The position numbers and the translations under genes are program-made. 24,921 nucleotides of DNA, taken from assembly GCA_964637345.1 (NCBI GenBank), contig CAZWTD010000018.1, forward strand, positions 1 through 24,921. Direction: 5' to 3'. A model generated the notes under the pieces. That model was not told the DNA's origin. It did no database searches and worked only from the letters and a program-made list of their open reading frames with translations. This stretch comes from CAZWTD01 sp964637345. GTDB lineage: Bacteria; Patescibacteriota; Patescibacteriia; HK-STAS-PATE-3. Below, in pieces: positions 18,743-24,921 of the stretch. Position 1 is the stretch's first letter. Each line of letters begins with the position of its first letter.

Positions 18743-20260
18743 ATGGTGCGAAAACAAAGCGTAGAACGACGACTTCAAACACTCGGCTGCCCAGCCCCCC
18801 TTCGCCTCCTTCGTTCCCGGTTTCCGAAGGCGGAAGTTTTTCTCGTCGGCGGGAGCGTTCGCGACCAGCTACTCGATCGCCCCTCGGCCGACCTCGATGT
18901 CGTCATTCGAAATGTTAGCTACGAGCAGTTAGCGCGATACTTCCGGAAACACGGTTCGGCCCAATTCGCCGGCCGGCGCTTCGGCGTCTTGAAGTTCCGG
19001 CCTCGACAAACGCGCTCCCGCTTCGGCCAAGCAGCGGAATATGATATTGCGCTCCCGCGACTCGAACACTCGCTTGGCTTGACTGGCGGCTACCGGGACT
19101 TTGCAATCGACTCGGACCCAAAACTCCCGATTGAAGCCGACCTTCTCAGGCGTGATTTCACGGTCAACGCAATGGCCTGGGATTTCTATGGGAAGCAACT
19201 CATTGACCCAAGCGGCGGCCTCGCTGATCTTGCAGCACGGAACATTCGCGCGGTCGGCAATCCAGCGCGCCGCTTCCAGGAAGACTATACTCGACTTCTC
19301 CGGGCACTTCGTTTCGCGATAACGCTCGACTTTACTATCGAGGACCAAACGTGGACCCGACTGAGGTCCCTCATTAGTCATTTGAACGATGCGGTGCTTC
19401 CGAGGGAGCTTGTTGCCGCAGAGCTTATCCGCATGTTCGAGGCGAGGCCCCTTGAAGCAATTGACCTCCTTGAGCTCTCGGGTGCGCTTCGAATCCTGCT
19501 TCCGGAAACGCTTGCAATGCAGCGCTGCACACAGCCGCCCGAATTCCACAGCGAGGGAACAGTCTGGACCCACGGACGCCTTGCCGTTGAGGCTCTCGCG
19601 TCAAAAGAATACAAAACGCACTTCCCGAAAATACAGCCTGACGCGGAGCTCGTTCTCGCAGCCTGGCTTCATGATATTGGAAAGCCTTTCTGTGAACGAA
19701 CGGTCCGAAAAAACGGACAAGACATTCGCGCCTATTACGGACATGACCAGGAGGGCGCTGTCCTTGTAAAGAGTATCGCTGAACGACTAAAGCTCTCCTC
19801 GGCTGGAGGAATCGTCAACCCAGATCGCCTTGCTTGGCTCATTCGCAATCACCTCGTTGTTTTGAACGCTGAGTCAATTGGCCTTCGCGCCATTGAGCGC
19901 CTCTTCCTTAACCCTCTTGTTCCGGGCGAGAAGCTCCTGGCCCTCATCTTTGCCGATGTCTGGGCCTCCCGTCCGGCTTCCGGGATAACTAATTGGCAAG
20001 GCTTCAAAACTCTGAAAAAGAAAATTCATCTTGTTCGTGCGCGCGGCTTCCGTCGCCAAAAAGTGAAACTTCTCTTGAGCGGTGAAGAGGTGATGCGCCT
20101 AAAAAAACTTCCACCCGGACCTTGGGTTGGGCGTATTTTGGAAACAGTGCGAGGAGCTCAACTTGAAGGAAGGGTTCGCACAGCAGCTGACGCTCGACGT
20201 TTCGTAAAAGAACTGCGGATAAACACGGTTGACAGAAAGAAGAAACGTCGCGTACGATGA
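18743..20260 (+). CDS. cca: tRNA nucleotidyltransferase (CCA-adding), HD-domain type
   Basis: A 505-residue class II nucleotidyltransferase that adds or repairs the 3' CCA of tRNA. The head holds FLVGGSVRDQLLDRPSADLD with the catalytic DxD (Asp50, Asp52), DLLRRDFTVNAMAWD, GNPARRFQEDYTRLLRALRF and the helical neck. An HD phosphohydrolase-type segment follows (AAWLHDIGKP, later GHDQEGA), as in the E. coli enzyme. Some relatives are poly(A) polymerases, which sequence alone does not exclude. ATG at 18743 is preferred over 18704 because the longer reading starts upstream of the -10. It is needed here at least by tRNA-Val(GAC), which lacks an encoded CCA. Its last codons overlap the next promoter. 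Confidence 0.92.
   Translation: MVRKQSVERRLQTLGCPAPLRLLRSRFPKAEVFLVGGSVRDQLLDRPSADLDVVIRNVSYEQLARYFRKHGSAQFAGRRFGVLKFRPRQTRSRFGQAAEYDIALPRLEHSLGLTGGYRDFAIDSDPKLPIEADLLRRDFTVNAMAWDFYGKQLIDPSGGLADLAARNIRAVGNPARRFQEDYTRLLRALRFAITLDFTIEDQTWTRLRSLISHLNDAVLPRELVAAELIRMFEARPLEAIDLLELSGALRILLPETLAMQRCTQPPEFHSEGTVWTHGRLAVEALASKEYKTHFPKIQPDAELVLAAWLHDIGKPFCERTVRKNGQDIRAYYGHDQEGAVLVKSIAERLKLSSAGGIVNPDRLAWLIRNHLVVLNAESIGLRAIERLFLNPLVPGEKLLALIFADVWASRPASGITNWQGFKTLKKKIHLVRARGFRRQKVKLLLSGEEVMRLKKLPPGPWVGRILETVRGAQLEGRVRTAADARRFVKELRINTVDRKKKRRVR
20229..20258 (+). promoter_or_regulatory. Promoter of the 20365-rpoD unit
   Basis: TTGACA (20229-20234), 18-bp spacer, TACGAT (20253-20258), inside the end of the CCA-enzyme gene. 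It predicts a leader of about 100 bases. Confidence 0.65.
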
Positions 20261-20280
20261 GCCAGGTGTGCTCTGGAGGG

Positions 20281-20299
20281 TGAGCCACGTGATGGCTCA
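20281..20299 (+). promoter_or_regulatory. Leader hairpin upstream of the 20365-rpoD unit
   Basis: TGAGCCA-CGTGA-TGGCTCA, a perfect 7-bp stem without U-tract, 20 bases after the CCA-enzyme stop. It could end that mRNA or fold in the leader of the next unit. Confidence 0.4.
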
Positions 20300-20364
20300 T
20301 TGACAGAGCAATACAACGAAGAGCAACACCCTCTGACCCCGCGCCCCTGGAAAGGAGGCCGCCC

Positions 20365-21180
20365 ATGCCCAAACGCACGGGTAGTATTCCGATTCCCTTG
20401 TTGCTGAACGCCCTTGGCGGTACGCCCGGTGAATCAACGCTCGCTGAGTGGTTCGAGCGCTTTCGGACTACGCCAGAATGGCTTCTCATCGGCCACCATC
20501 TCGCCTTAAAGGAAGATGTGCCGACCGATCTCTTCCAGCAGGTGCAAACGAAGGGCGACACGGAAACAGTTGAAACCCTCGCGCTGTGCCTGCAGCTTGG
20601 CGCGCTTCTAGCGAAGCCTTCACCGAAGGTGGAGACCGAGCCGAAAGCCGCCCGGAAGCCGAGGGCGACACGGAAGCAGAAGTCACACGAGCCCAAGGAC
20701 GACCGTTACGAACAAAAGATCAACGAGATTGCGGGAAGATTCCGGAAGGATCGGGAGCATCGGAAGACGACGCTCGCTCGCCTCCTTGCCGAACACCCGC
20801 GCATGGCCGACCTCAACACCAAGCTCGAGAAGGCGAAGCTCACGAAGCTGAGCCCGGCCGAGTATGGCCGGCTGAAGCGAGAGTGCGGAGCGACCGAAGA
20901 CGGTGAGGACTTGGGGCGAAGTAGCCCGCCAGTTCCCCCGCCTCCGGCGAAGAACTGGCGGGAGAAGCTCGCCCTCCTCGCGACACTCTGCGGCGAGGAT
21001 TCCGACAACAGTGCCGCTGTCGACGACATGCTGGTCCGCTTCTACCAGGGAGCCAGCCACAACATGGAAAACTTCCGAGCGGCAATCAATGACGCCCTGA
21101 GGGAAACCGGCTACGACTTCAGCTTTGAGGAGATGGATCAACTCAAGAGTCGAGCCGAACAACGTGAAGGATCACATTAG
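20365..21180 (+). CDS. Unrecognised charged protein upstream of the sigma factor
   Basis: A 271-residue soluble protein with no family I know. Residues 1-85 look globular (WFERFRTTPEWLLIGHHLAL). A basic Lys/Arg/Pro linker (about 87-113) and a charged helical segment (about 114-175) follow. A proline-rich stretch (PPVPPPP) comes next, and the helical C-terminal domain includes NWREKLALLATLCG and MENFRAAINDAL. AAAGGAGG six to seven bases before ATG 20365 is the strongest RBS in the window. It is 18 bases upstream of the sigma factor, which also has a strong RBS, so the pair is probably made together. An 11-bp inverted repeat lies inside it. Base composition looks richer in G and C than its neighbours (by eye). 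Confidence 0.72.
   Translation: MPKRTGSIPIPLLLNALGGTPGESTLAEWFERFRTTPEWLLIGHHLALKEDVPTDLFQQVQTKGDTETVETLALCLQLGALLAKPSPKVETEPKAARKPRATRKQKSHEPKDDRYEQKINEIAGRFRKDREHRKTTLARLLAEHPRMADLNTKLEKAKLTKLSPAEYGRLKRECGATEDGEDLGRSSPPVPPPPAKNWREKLALLATLCGEDSDNSAAVDDMLVRFYQGASHNMENFRAAINDALRETGYDFSFEEMDQLKSRAEQREGSH
20925..20962. repeat. Nested palindrome within the 20365 coding region
   Basis: CCCGCCAGTTC (20925-20935) pairs with GAACTGGCGGG (20952-20962), and an inner CGCC-TCC-GGCG hairpin lies between. It encodes the proline-rich linker. CCCGCCAGTTC also occurs at 17270-17280 and 17425-17435. Confidence 0.7.
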
Positions 21181-21198
21181 CACGAAGGGAGGAAGCCC

Positions 21199-22521
21199 GT
21201 GACCCCGGCCGAACGCCGAGCGGCGTTTGCGCGCGTGCGGGTCGGGCTTCCTCCTGACTTCGCTGCGCTCATCGCCCCTGCCATTCAACGCGGTACGATC
21301 AAGCAGACGAAAGTTCTCATGAAACTCGGCAGTACTGATGTCAAACGTTTGGAGCGTTTTGCTGACCTACTCCACCGTTTAGACGTCAAAATCCTCGACG
21401 ATCGAAAACCCGGCCGGAAAACTCCTCGCTCAACACCAGCGCCGGTCCGCTCTCCACTCTCAATTACCACCGCTACGACGAGAGACTTCCAGCGCGATCG
21501 CCAGACCGCCCGTTTCCAGGAGCTCGAGGCAGCGCTTACTGACTACTTAACTGCGCTGCTGCAAGTCCGATCGCTCAAGCTTGCCCTCAACAAACCGTAT
21601 CGCGGACAAAAGGGGCTCCGAAAACGCAAGCTTATCCCGATTGCCCCAATGGATGGAGCTGACATCTCGATCGTTGGACCTTCGGGATGGCTCAATCGAG
21701 CAACGAAACTTCTTAGAGCGCTGCGCGCCAACGGCAAACAACCCCGTTCGCTCCCTCAGCTTCTCGCTGCTGAGTCTCAAGTTCTTGCTGCGATCGACAA
21801 GATCATGATTATCAACGATCGCCTTGTCTGGTCGATTGCGAAAAGGTATCTGAACCGCGGACTCGACTTTGAAGACCTCCTCCAAGAAGGTCGACTTGGC
21901 CAACGGCACGCCGCGCTCCGCTTTAACTGGCGGCGCGGCTACAACTATTCGACCTATGCGACTTGGTGGATTCGGCAGTCAATCACCCGGGCGATTGCCG
22001 ATGAAGCGCGGGAGATCCGCCTTCCAGCCCATATGGTCGAAGCAGTGAACAAGGTTACTCGATGCTCTCGGCGACTCCTGCAAGAACTTCATCGAGAACC
22101 GACGCCGGAGGAAATCGCTGATAGCTTGAAGATGCCCGTTGAGAAGGTACGGCTTATTCTTCGGGCAGCCCTCGAGCCCACATCGCTTAACCGCCCTGTC
22201 GGCGAAGATGACGACAGCACGCTCGGAGATTTCATCGAAGACCAAACCGCAGCGCCGGTTGACCAGGCAGCCTTCCAATCTCGCCTAGAGAATCGTCTGT
22301 ACGTGGTCCTTGACACTCTAACGAGACGGGAGGCGCGAGTCATTCGTCTTCGCTTCGGCTTAACCGAAGATCAAACGCCGCGAACTTTGGAGGAAGTTGG
22401 CGCGCTCTTCAATGTAACTCGTGAACGTATCCGACAGATTGAAGCGAAGGCCCTTCGCAAACTCCGGCACCCAACCCGCCGGAGACAGCTCCGCCCTTTC
22501 TTCGACCCACCGAGGTCCTGA
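21199..22521 (+). CDS. rpoD: RNA polymerase sigma factor, RpoD type
   Basis: A 440-residue sigma-70 factor, almost certainly the main one. Region 2 (about 205-270) is strongly conserved: LVWSIAKRYLNRGLDFEDLL, GYNYSTYATWWIRQSITRAI. Region 3 includes RLPAHMVEAVNKV and TPEEIADSL. Region 4 (about 366-424) has the -35-reading helix (TLEEVGALFNVTRERIRQIE). Residues 1-200 are unusual: I cannot find the region 1.2 motif (DPVRxYLxEIG), and the segment 115-180 is basic and unfamiliar. It starts at GTG (21199) behind AAGGGAGG. Consensus-like promoters in the window are what such a factor should read. A terminator follows. Confidence 0.93.
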   Translation: MTPAERRAAFARVRVGLPPDFAALIAPAIQRGTIKQTKVLMKLGSTDVKRLERFADLLHRLDVKILDDRKPGRKTPRSTPAPVRSPLSITTATTRDFQRDRQTARFQELEAALTDYLTALLQVRSLKLALNKPYRGQKGLRKRKLIPIAPMDGADISIVGPSGWLNRATKLLRALRANGKQPRSLPQLLAAESQVLAAIDKIMIINDRLVWSIAKRYLNRGLDFEDLLQEGRLGQRHAALRFNWRRGYNYSTYATWWIRQSITRAIADEAREIRLPAHMVEAVNKVTRCSRRLLQELHREPTPEEIADSLKMPVEKVRLILRAALEPTSLNRPVGEDDDSTLGDFIEDQTAAPVDQAAFQSRLENRLYVVLDTLTRREARVIRLRFGLTEDQTPRTLEEVGALFNVTRERIRQIEAKALRKLRHPTRRRQLRPFFDPPRS

Positions 22522-22560
22522 CCAGCCCGCGCTTTCCGCAAGGGCTGGTCTTTCCTTTTT
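22520..22560 (+). terminator. Rho-independent terminator after rpoD
   Basis: GACCAGCCC (22520-22528) pairs with GGGCTGGTC (22542-22550), with inner GCG/CGC pairs, followed by TTTCCTTTTT. The 5' arm overlaps the rpoD stop codon. Confidence 0.9.
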
Positions 22561-22587
22561 CGGACGAGTTCCGTACCATGCAACTGT

Positions 22588-23157
22588 ATGAAGAAACGAA
22601 TATCTGGCTTTACCCTAATTGAACTTCTCGTCGTCATCGCGATTATCGGGATCCTTTCAGCTCTTGGATTAGTTTCGCTCCACGGCGCACGAGAAAAGGC
22701 TCGAAACGCGCAAGCGAGGACTGATCTTGATGCGGTTCGAACTGCTCTTCGGATCTACGCGGACGACCACTCCGGATCCTACCCGGGCGAACGGAATAAC
22801 GGCACGCCCGAGGATAGTGGCTGCGCGACGAATCCGATCGACCCAAGCGCGGGCATATGGGCCGATGGAGGACCACTCATCCCGGATTATCTTGGTCGGG
22901 AAATCCTTGCGCCCCACTGTTGGCAGAACGGCCCAATCGTTGGCGGCGGCTACTTTTATATCTCCAACAACTCGGTAGATAGTGGAAGCGCCGAAAACTG
23001 CGAAACAACAAATTGCTACGTACTCTTCTATAGCTTAGAAACTCGGCCAGACCGTCGATGGTACGCACTCTTTGAGGACGGGGAGGTTGATGAAACAGTA
23101 ACCTCTTCGCAGCTTCTCGAGTGCGACAACGGCGCTGATTGTCGTTTTGCTCTATAA
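22588..23157 (+). CDS. Type IV pilin-like (pseudopilin) protein
   Basis: A 189-residue prepilin. The leader MKKRISG ends in Gly7, cleavage is before Phe8, and Glu12 (mature Glu5) follows in FTLIELLVVIAIIGILSALG, the class III signal and membrane helix. A basic alpha-helix (REKARNAQARTDLDAVRTAL) leads into a secreted globular part with six cysteines (79, 111, 138, 143, 179, 185), which could form three disulfides outside the cell. It could be a fibre subunit or minor pseudopilin for adhesion or DNA uptake. It stands alone, with no assembly genes beside it. The leader is short: TACCAT (22574-22579) lies 8 bases before the ATG and no Shine-Dalgarno is seen. Confidence 0.92.
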   Translation: MKKRISGFTLIELLVVIAIIGILSALGLVSLHGAREKARNAQARTDLDAVRTALRIYADDHSGSYPGERNNGTPEDSGCATNPIDPSAGIWADGGPLIPDYLGREILAPHCWQNGPIVGGGYFYISNNSVDSGSAENCETTNCYVLFYSLETRPDRRWYALFEDGEVDETVTSSQLLECDNGADCRFAL

Positions 23158-23162
23158 CCTCC

Positions 23163-24098
23163 ATGCTCCCCCCGCTCCACCTTCACGCTACTGTTCAACC
23201 TGGTGAGGAAAAACTCCGGCTCGACCGTTGGCTCGCTCTACACATTCCCAGTTGGTCGCGAAGCCAGCTTCAGCGACGTATTCGGGACGGCAGCGTTCAC
23301 GTAAACGGAAAACCCGCAACTGCTCACCACGCGCTTCGCTCGGGAGATCAGATCGACGTATCGTACGAAGCTCCGAAAGCAACCGAACCAAATTCATGGA
23401 AGAATATTCGACTCATTGCTGAAACTGCGGACGAGCTTGTTATTGAAAAACCTTCGGGTGTGCTCGTACACCCAGCCCCAAGCTCAAACGAACGAACGCT
23501 CGTCGATTGGATACTCGAACGTTATCCCGAAGTGCGAACGGTTGGCGAAGATCCTCAGCGCCCCGGCCTTGTTCACCGAATTGACCGTGATGTCTCTGGG
23601 GTTATGATCATCGCCCGCACCCAAGAATCGTTTGAATCGCTCAAGCAGCAGTTCCAAGACCGAACAATATCGAAAACCTATCTCGCGCTCGTCCACGGAA
23701 CCCTACCAACCGACGGAACGATCGACTTTCCCATCGCTCGATCAAAAACGCATCGAGCGCGAATGGCAGCCGGCCCCAATCTTATTGGACGCGCTGCCCG
23801 AACAAACTATCGCATTGAACGTGCATATCCGGCATATACATTTCTAAAGGTTTTCCCGGAAACCGGACGAATGCATCAAATTCGCGTTCACCTCTTTGCG
23901 ATTGGCCATCCAATTGTCGGGGATCACCTCTATCAAATGAAATCCACGCCAAAAAACTCGCTTTCTCGCCCCTTCCTCCATGCCGCCGAACTAAGCTTTT
24001 CGGACCGATCGGGGCAGCCGCGGACCTATCGCTCCCTGCTCCCCCCGGAACTCACAGCTGAACTGGCTCGGCTTGACGGAGAGGCCGAAGACCGCTAG
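23163..24098 (+). CDS. RluA-family 23S rRNA pseudouridine synthase (RluD-like)
   Basis: A 311-residue enzyme that turns uridines of large-subunit rRNA into pseudouridine. An S4 RNA-binding domain spans about 17-72 (KLRLDRWLALHIPSWSRSQL). The catalytic domain has PGLVHRIDRDVSGVMIIART with catalytic Asp141, SKTYLALVHGTL, and GRMHQIRVHLFAIGHPIVGD. Domain order and length match RluC/RluD, but which position it modifies cannot be read, so no symbol is given. ATG at 23163 is chosen; the longer reading begins with a TTG inside the pilin gene. It follows the pilin gene by 5 bases. An rplS promoter lies in its last codons. Confidence 0.92.
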   Translation: MLPPLHLHATVQPGEEKLRLDRWLALHIPSWSRSQLQRRIRDGSVHVNGKPATAHHALRSGDQIDVSYEAPKATEPNSWKNIRLIAETADELVIEKPSGVLVHPAPSSNERTLVDWILERYPEVRTVGEDPQRPGLVHRIDRDVSGVMIIARTQESFESLKQQFQDRTISKTYLALVHGTLPTDGTIDFPIARSKTHRARMAAGPNLIGRAARTNYRIERAYPAYTFLKVFPETGRMHQIRVHLFAIGHPIVGDHLYQMKSTPKNSLSRPFLHAAELSFSDRSGQPRTYRSLLPPELTAELARLDGEAEDR

Positions 24099-24101
24099 AC
24101 T
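24073..24101 (+). promoter_or_regulatory. rplS promoter inside the RluA-family gene
   Basis: TTGACG (24073-24078), 17-bp spacer, TAGACT (24096-24101). The start is expected near 24108. Confidence 0.55.
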
Positions 24102-24116
24102 TGGTGAAGTCTTTTT
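24097..24116 (+). terminator. Short terminator-like hairpin before rplS
   Basis: AGACTT-GGTG-AAGTCT, then TTTTC. The stem overlaps the -10 of the rplS promoter, so reading from upstream and from that promoter would affect each other. Confidence 0.4.
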
Positions 24117-24131
24117 CTCAACGTTTTTGCA

Positions 24132-24470
24132 ATGGAAAACCTCGCACCCCTCCGATCAGAACTCCCCGACCTCCGCCCGGGCCAGACAATCCGGGTTCAC
24201 CAACGAATCCAAGAAGGCGAAAAGGAACGCATTCAGGTCTTTGAAGGCCTTGTGATTCAGCGCGCCGGCGGAAATAATGCCGGCGGAACCGTCACTGTCC
24301 GAAAAATCTCCGAGGGAATTGGCGTTGAGAAAATCTTCCCGATCCACTCTCCGATGATCTCGAAGATCGACATTGTCGCCACAGCCAAGGTGCGACGAGC
24401 AAGCCTCGGACACCTTCGAAACCGCCGTGCGCGGCCGATCAAGTCCCACCCAGTCGGAAAGAAAGCGTAG
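24132..24470 (+). CDS. rplS: Ribosomal protein bL19
   Basis: A 112-residue 50S protein at the interface with the 30S subunit. Diagnostic segments: LRPGQTIRVHQRIQEGEKER, RIQVFEGLVIQRAGG, TVRKISEGIGVEKIFPIHSP and VRRASLGHLRNRRAR. Length is normal. ATG at 24132 gives the standard N-terminus; no Shine-Dalgarno is visible, and the leader is T-rich. In many bacteria rplS follows trmD and rimM; here it follows a pseudouridine synthase instead. Confidence 0.97.
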   Translation: MENLAPLRSELPDLRPGQTIRVHQRIQEGEKERIQVFEGLVIQRAGGNNAGGTVTVRKISEGIGVEKIFPIHSPMISKIDIVATAKVRRASLGHLRNRRARPIKSHPVGKKA

Positions 24471-24650
24471 ATCCACCACTTCAGACGATCGGCCTCTTTA
24501 CAGTTCAAAAAACCTCTCTCAATCCGAGCGAACGAGGAGCGCAGTCGCCGTCAGGCGATCGGCACACGTTCGCGAGGGAAGGGGGACGCGGACGGAAGCT
24601 GAAGTCCCGACGCATTCGGTCGGGACGCAAGCTGGAGCCCGAGATCACCC
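24471..24650. other. Non-coding hairpin-rich stretch between rplS and tRNA-Leu
   Basis: No credible coding region. GCGAACG (24528-24534) pairs with CGTTCGC (24567-24573) around an inner hairpin TCGCC-GTCA-GGCGA (24545-24558). GTCCCGAC (24604-24611) pairs with GTCGGGAC (24619-24626). CGATCGGC occurs twice. It could be a small RNA, a processed spacer or palindromic repeats; I do not recognise it. Confidence 0.45.
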
Positions 24651-24737
24651 GCGCGGGTGGCGTAATTGGTAAACGCGCTAGCTTGAGGGGCTAGTGGGCG
24701 CAAGCCCGTGGAGGTTCAAGTCCTCTCCCGCGCACCA
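24651..24737 (+). tRNA. tRNA-Leu(GAG)
   Basis: Acceptor GCGCGGG/CCCGCGC, anticodon arm CTAGC-TTGAGGG-GCTAG (GAG), a long class II variable arm (GGGCGCAAGCCC), T-arm GGAGG-TTCAAGT-CCTCT with one wobble pair, discriminator A and encoded CCA (24735-24737). Its flanks are not complementary, unlike those of tRNA-Ile and tRNA-Val(GAC). Confidence 0.95.
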
Positions 24738-24848
24738 GAAAACTAAAACCTTTACTCTCGGTGAGTACGCTCACGCGATACTTTCTTGTCTAAAAAATCT
24801 CCGGCCACGCACTTCTGCATGGCACTAGAAAAAGCACAGGTAATACCC

Positions 24849-24854
24849 TATACT
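24849..24854 (+). promoter_or_regulatory. -10 element of tRNA-Val(UAC)
   Basis: TATACT, 12 bases before the tRNA. The -35 region (TAGAAA, 24826-24831, 17 bp) is poor. Confidence 0.45.
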
Positions 24855-24866
24855 TGGTCTGCTTCC

Positions 24867-24921
24867 GGGCGCTTAGCTCAGTTGGTTAGAGCGTCTCGTT
24901 TACACCGAGAAGGTCGTAGGT
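24867..24921 (+). tRNA. tRNA-Val(UAC), 5' part (runs off the window)
   Basis: GGGCGCT-TA-GCTC-AGTTGGTTA-GAGC-G, anticodon arm TCTCG-TTTACAC-CGAGA (UAC), variable loop AGGTC and the T-stem start GTAGG. The 3' end is beyond the window, so its flanking complementarity cannot be judged. Confidence 0.93.

Overview
The window looks like a chromosomal piece of a streamlined bacterium, most likely a member of the Candidate Phyla Radiation (Patescibacteria). The case rests on short tightly packed genes with ATGA or TAATG overlaps, a four-domain ribosomal protein S1, a TrmB-type sugar regulator, several genes with no Shine-Dalgarno sequence and near-leaderless promoters, and many conserved single-copy housekeeping genes mixed with small unrecognised proteins. 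UGA is used as stop (for example at the ends of rnc and the DUF456-like gene), so this is not a UGA-glycine lineage. The phylum call is inference. A run of 100 N at 17309-17408 shows that this is an assembled scaffold.

Layout. 1-3945: sugar-phosphate and nucleotide-sugar genes: the start of glmS, a TrmB-like regulator and a nucleotidyltransferase carrying a DNA-binding ribbon-helix-helix domain (all minus), then a divergent second nucleotidyltransferase overlapping a four-helix membrane protein (plus). 5187-8004 (minus): rpmF, nusB, rnc, a DUF456-like membrane protein and a ROK-family protein, read from one clear promoter at 8038-8066. 8147-11582 (minus): a metallo-beta-lactamase-fold protein, a one-helix membrane protein and gyrA. 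11669-12415 (minus): an unrecognised protein behind a perfect sigma-70 consensus promoter with essentially no leader, divergent from rpsA and ftsH (12607-15713, plus). 15843-16775 (plus): a polytopic membrane protein ending at a strong terminator.

16816-18000 is the most unusual part. Two tRNA-like sequences each carry the same 19-base palindrome at the same point of the D-loop, and one also has a second palindromic element in its T-loop. An intact tRNA-Ile(UAU) and an intact tRNA-Val(GAC) are both flanked by perfect 12-base inverted repeats that lengthen the acceptor stem to 19 bp. The scaffold gap, bordered by an exact 55-bp repeat, and a small cysteine-rich protein lie between them.

18090-24470 (plus): a thioredoxin-fold protein, the CCA-adding enzyme, an unrecognised protein paired with a primary-type sigma factor, a type IV pilin-like protein, an RluA-family pseudouridine synthase and rplS. 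The window closes with a hairpin-rich non-coding stretch, tRNA-Leu(GAG) and the 5' part of tRNA-Val(UAC). In function most of the window is information processing (translation, tRNA maturation, RNA cleavage, transcription, DNA topology), with a sugar-nucleotide cluster at the left end.
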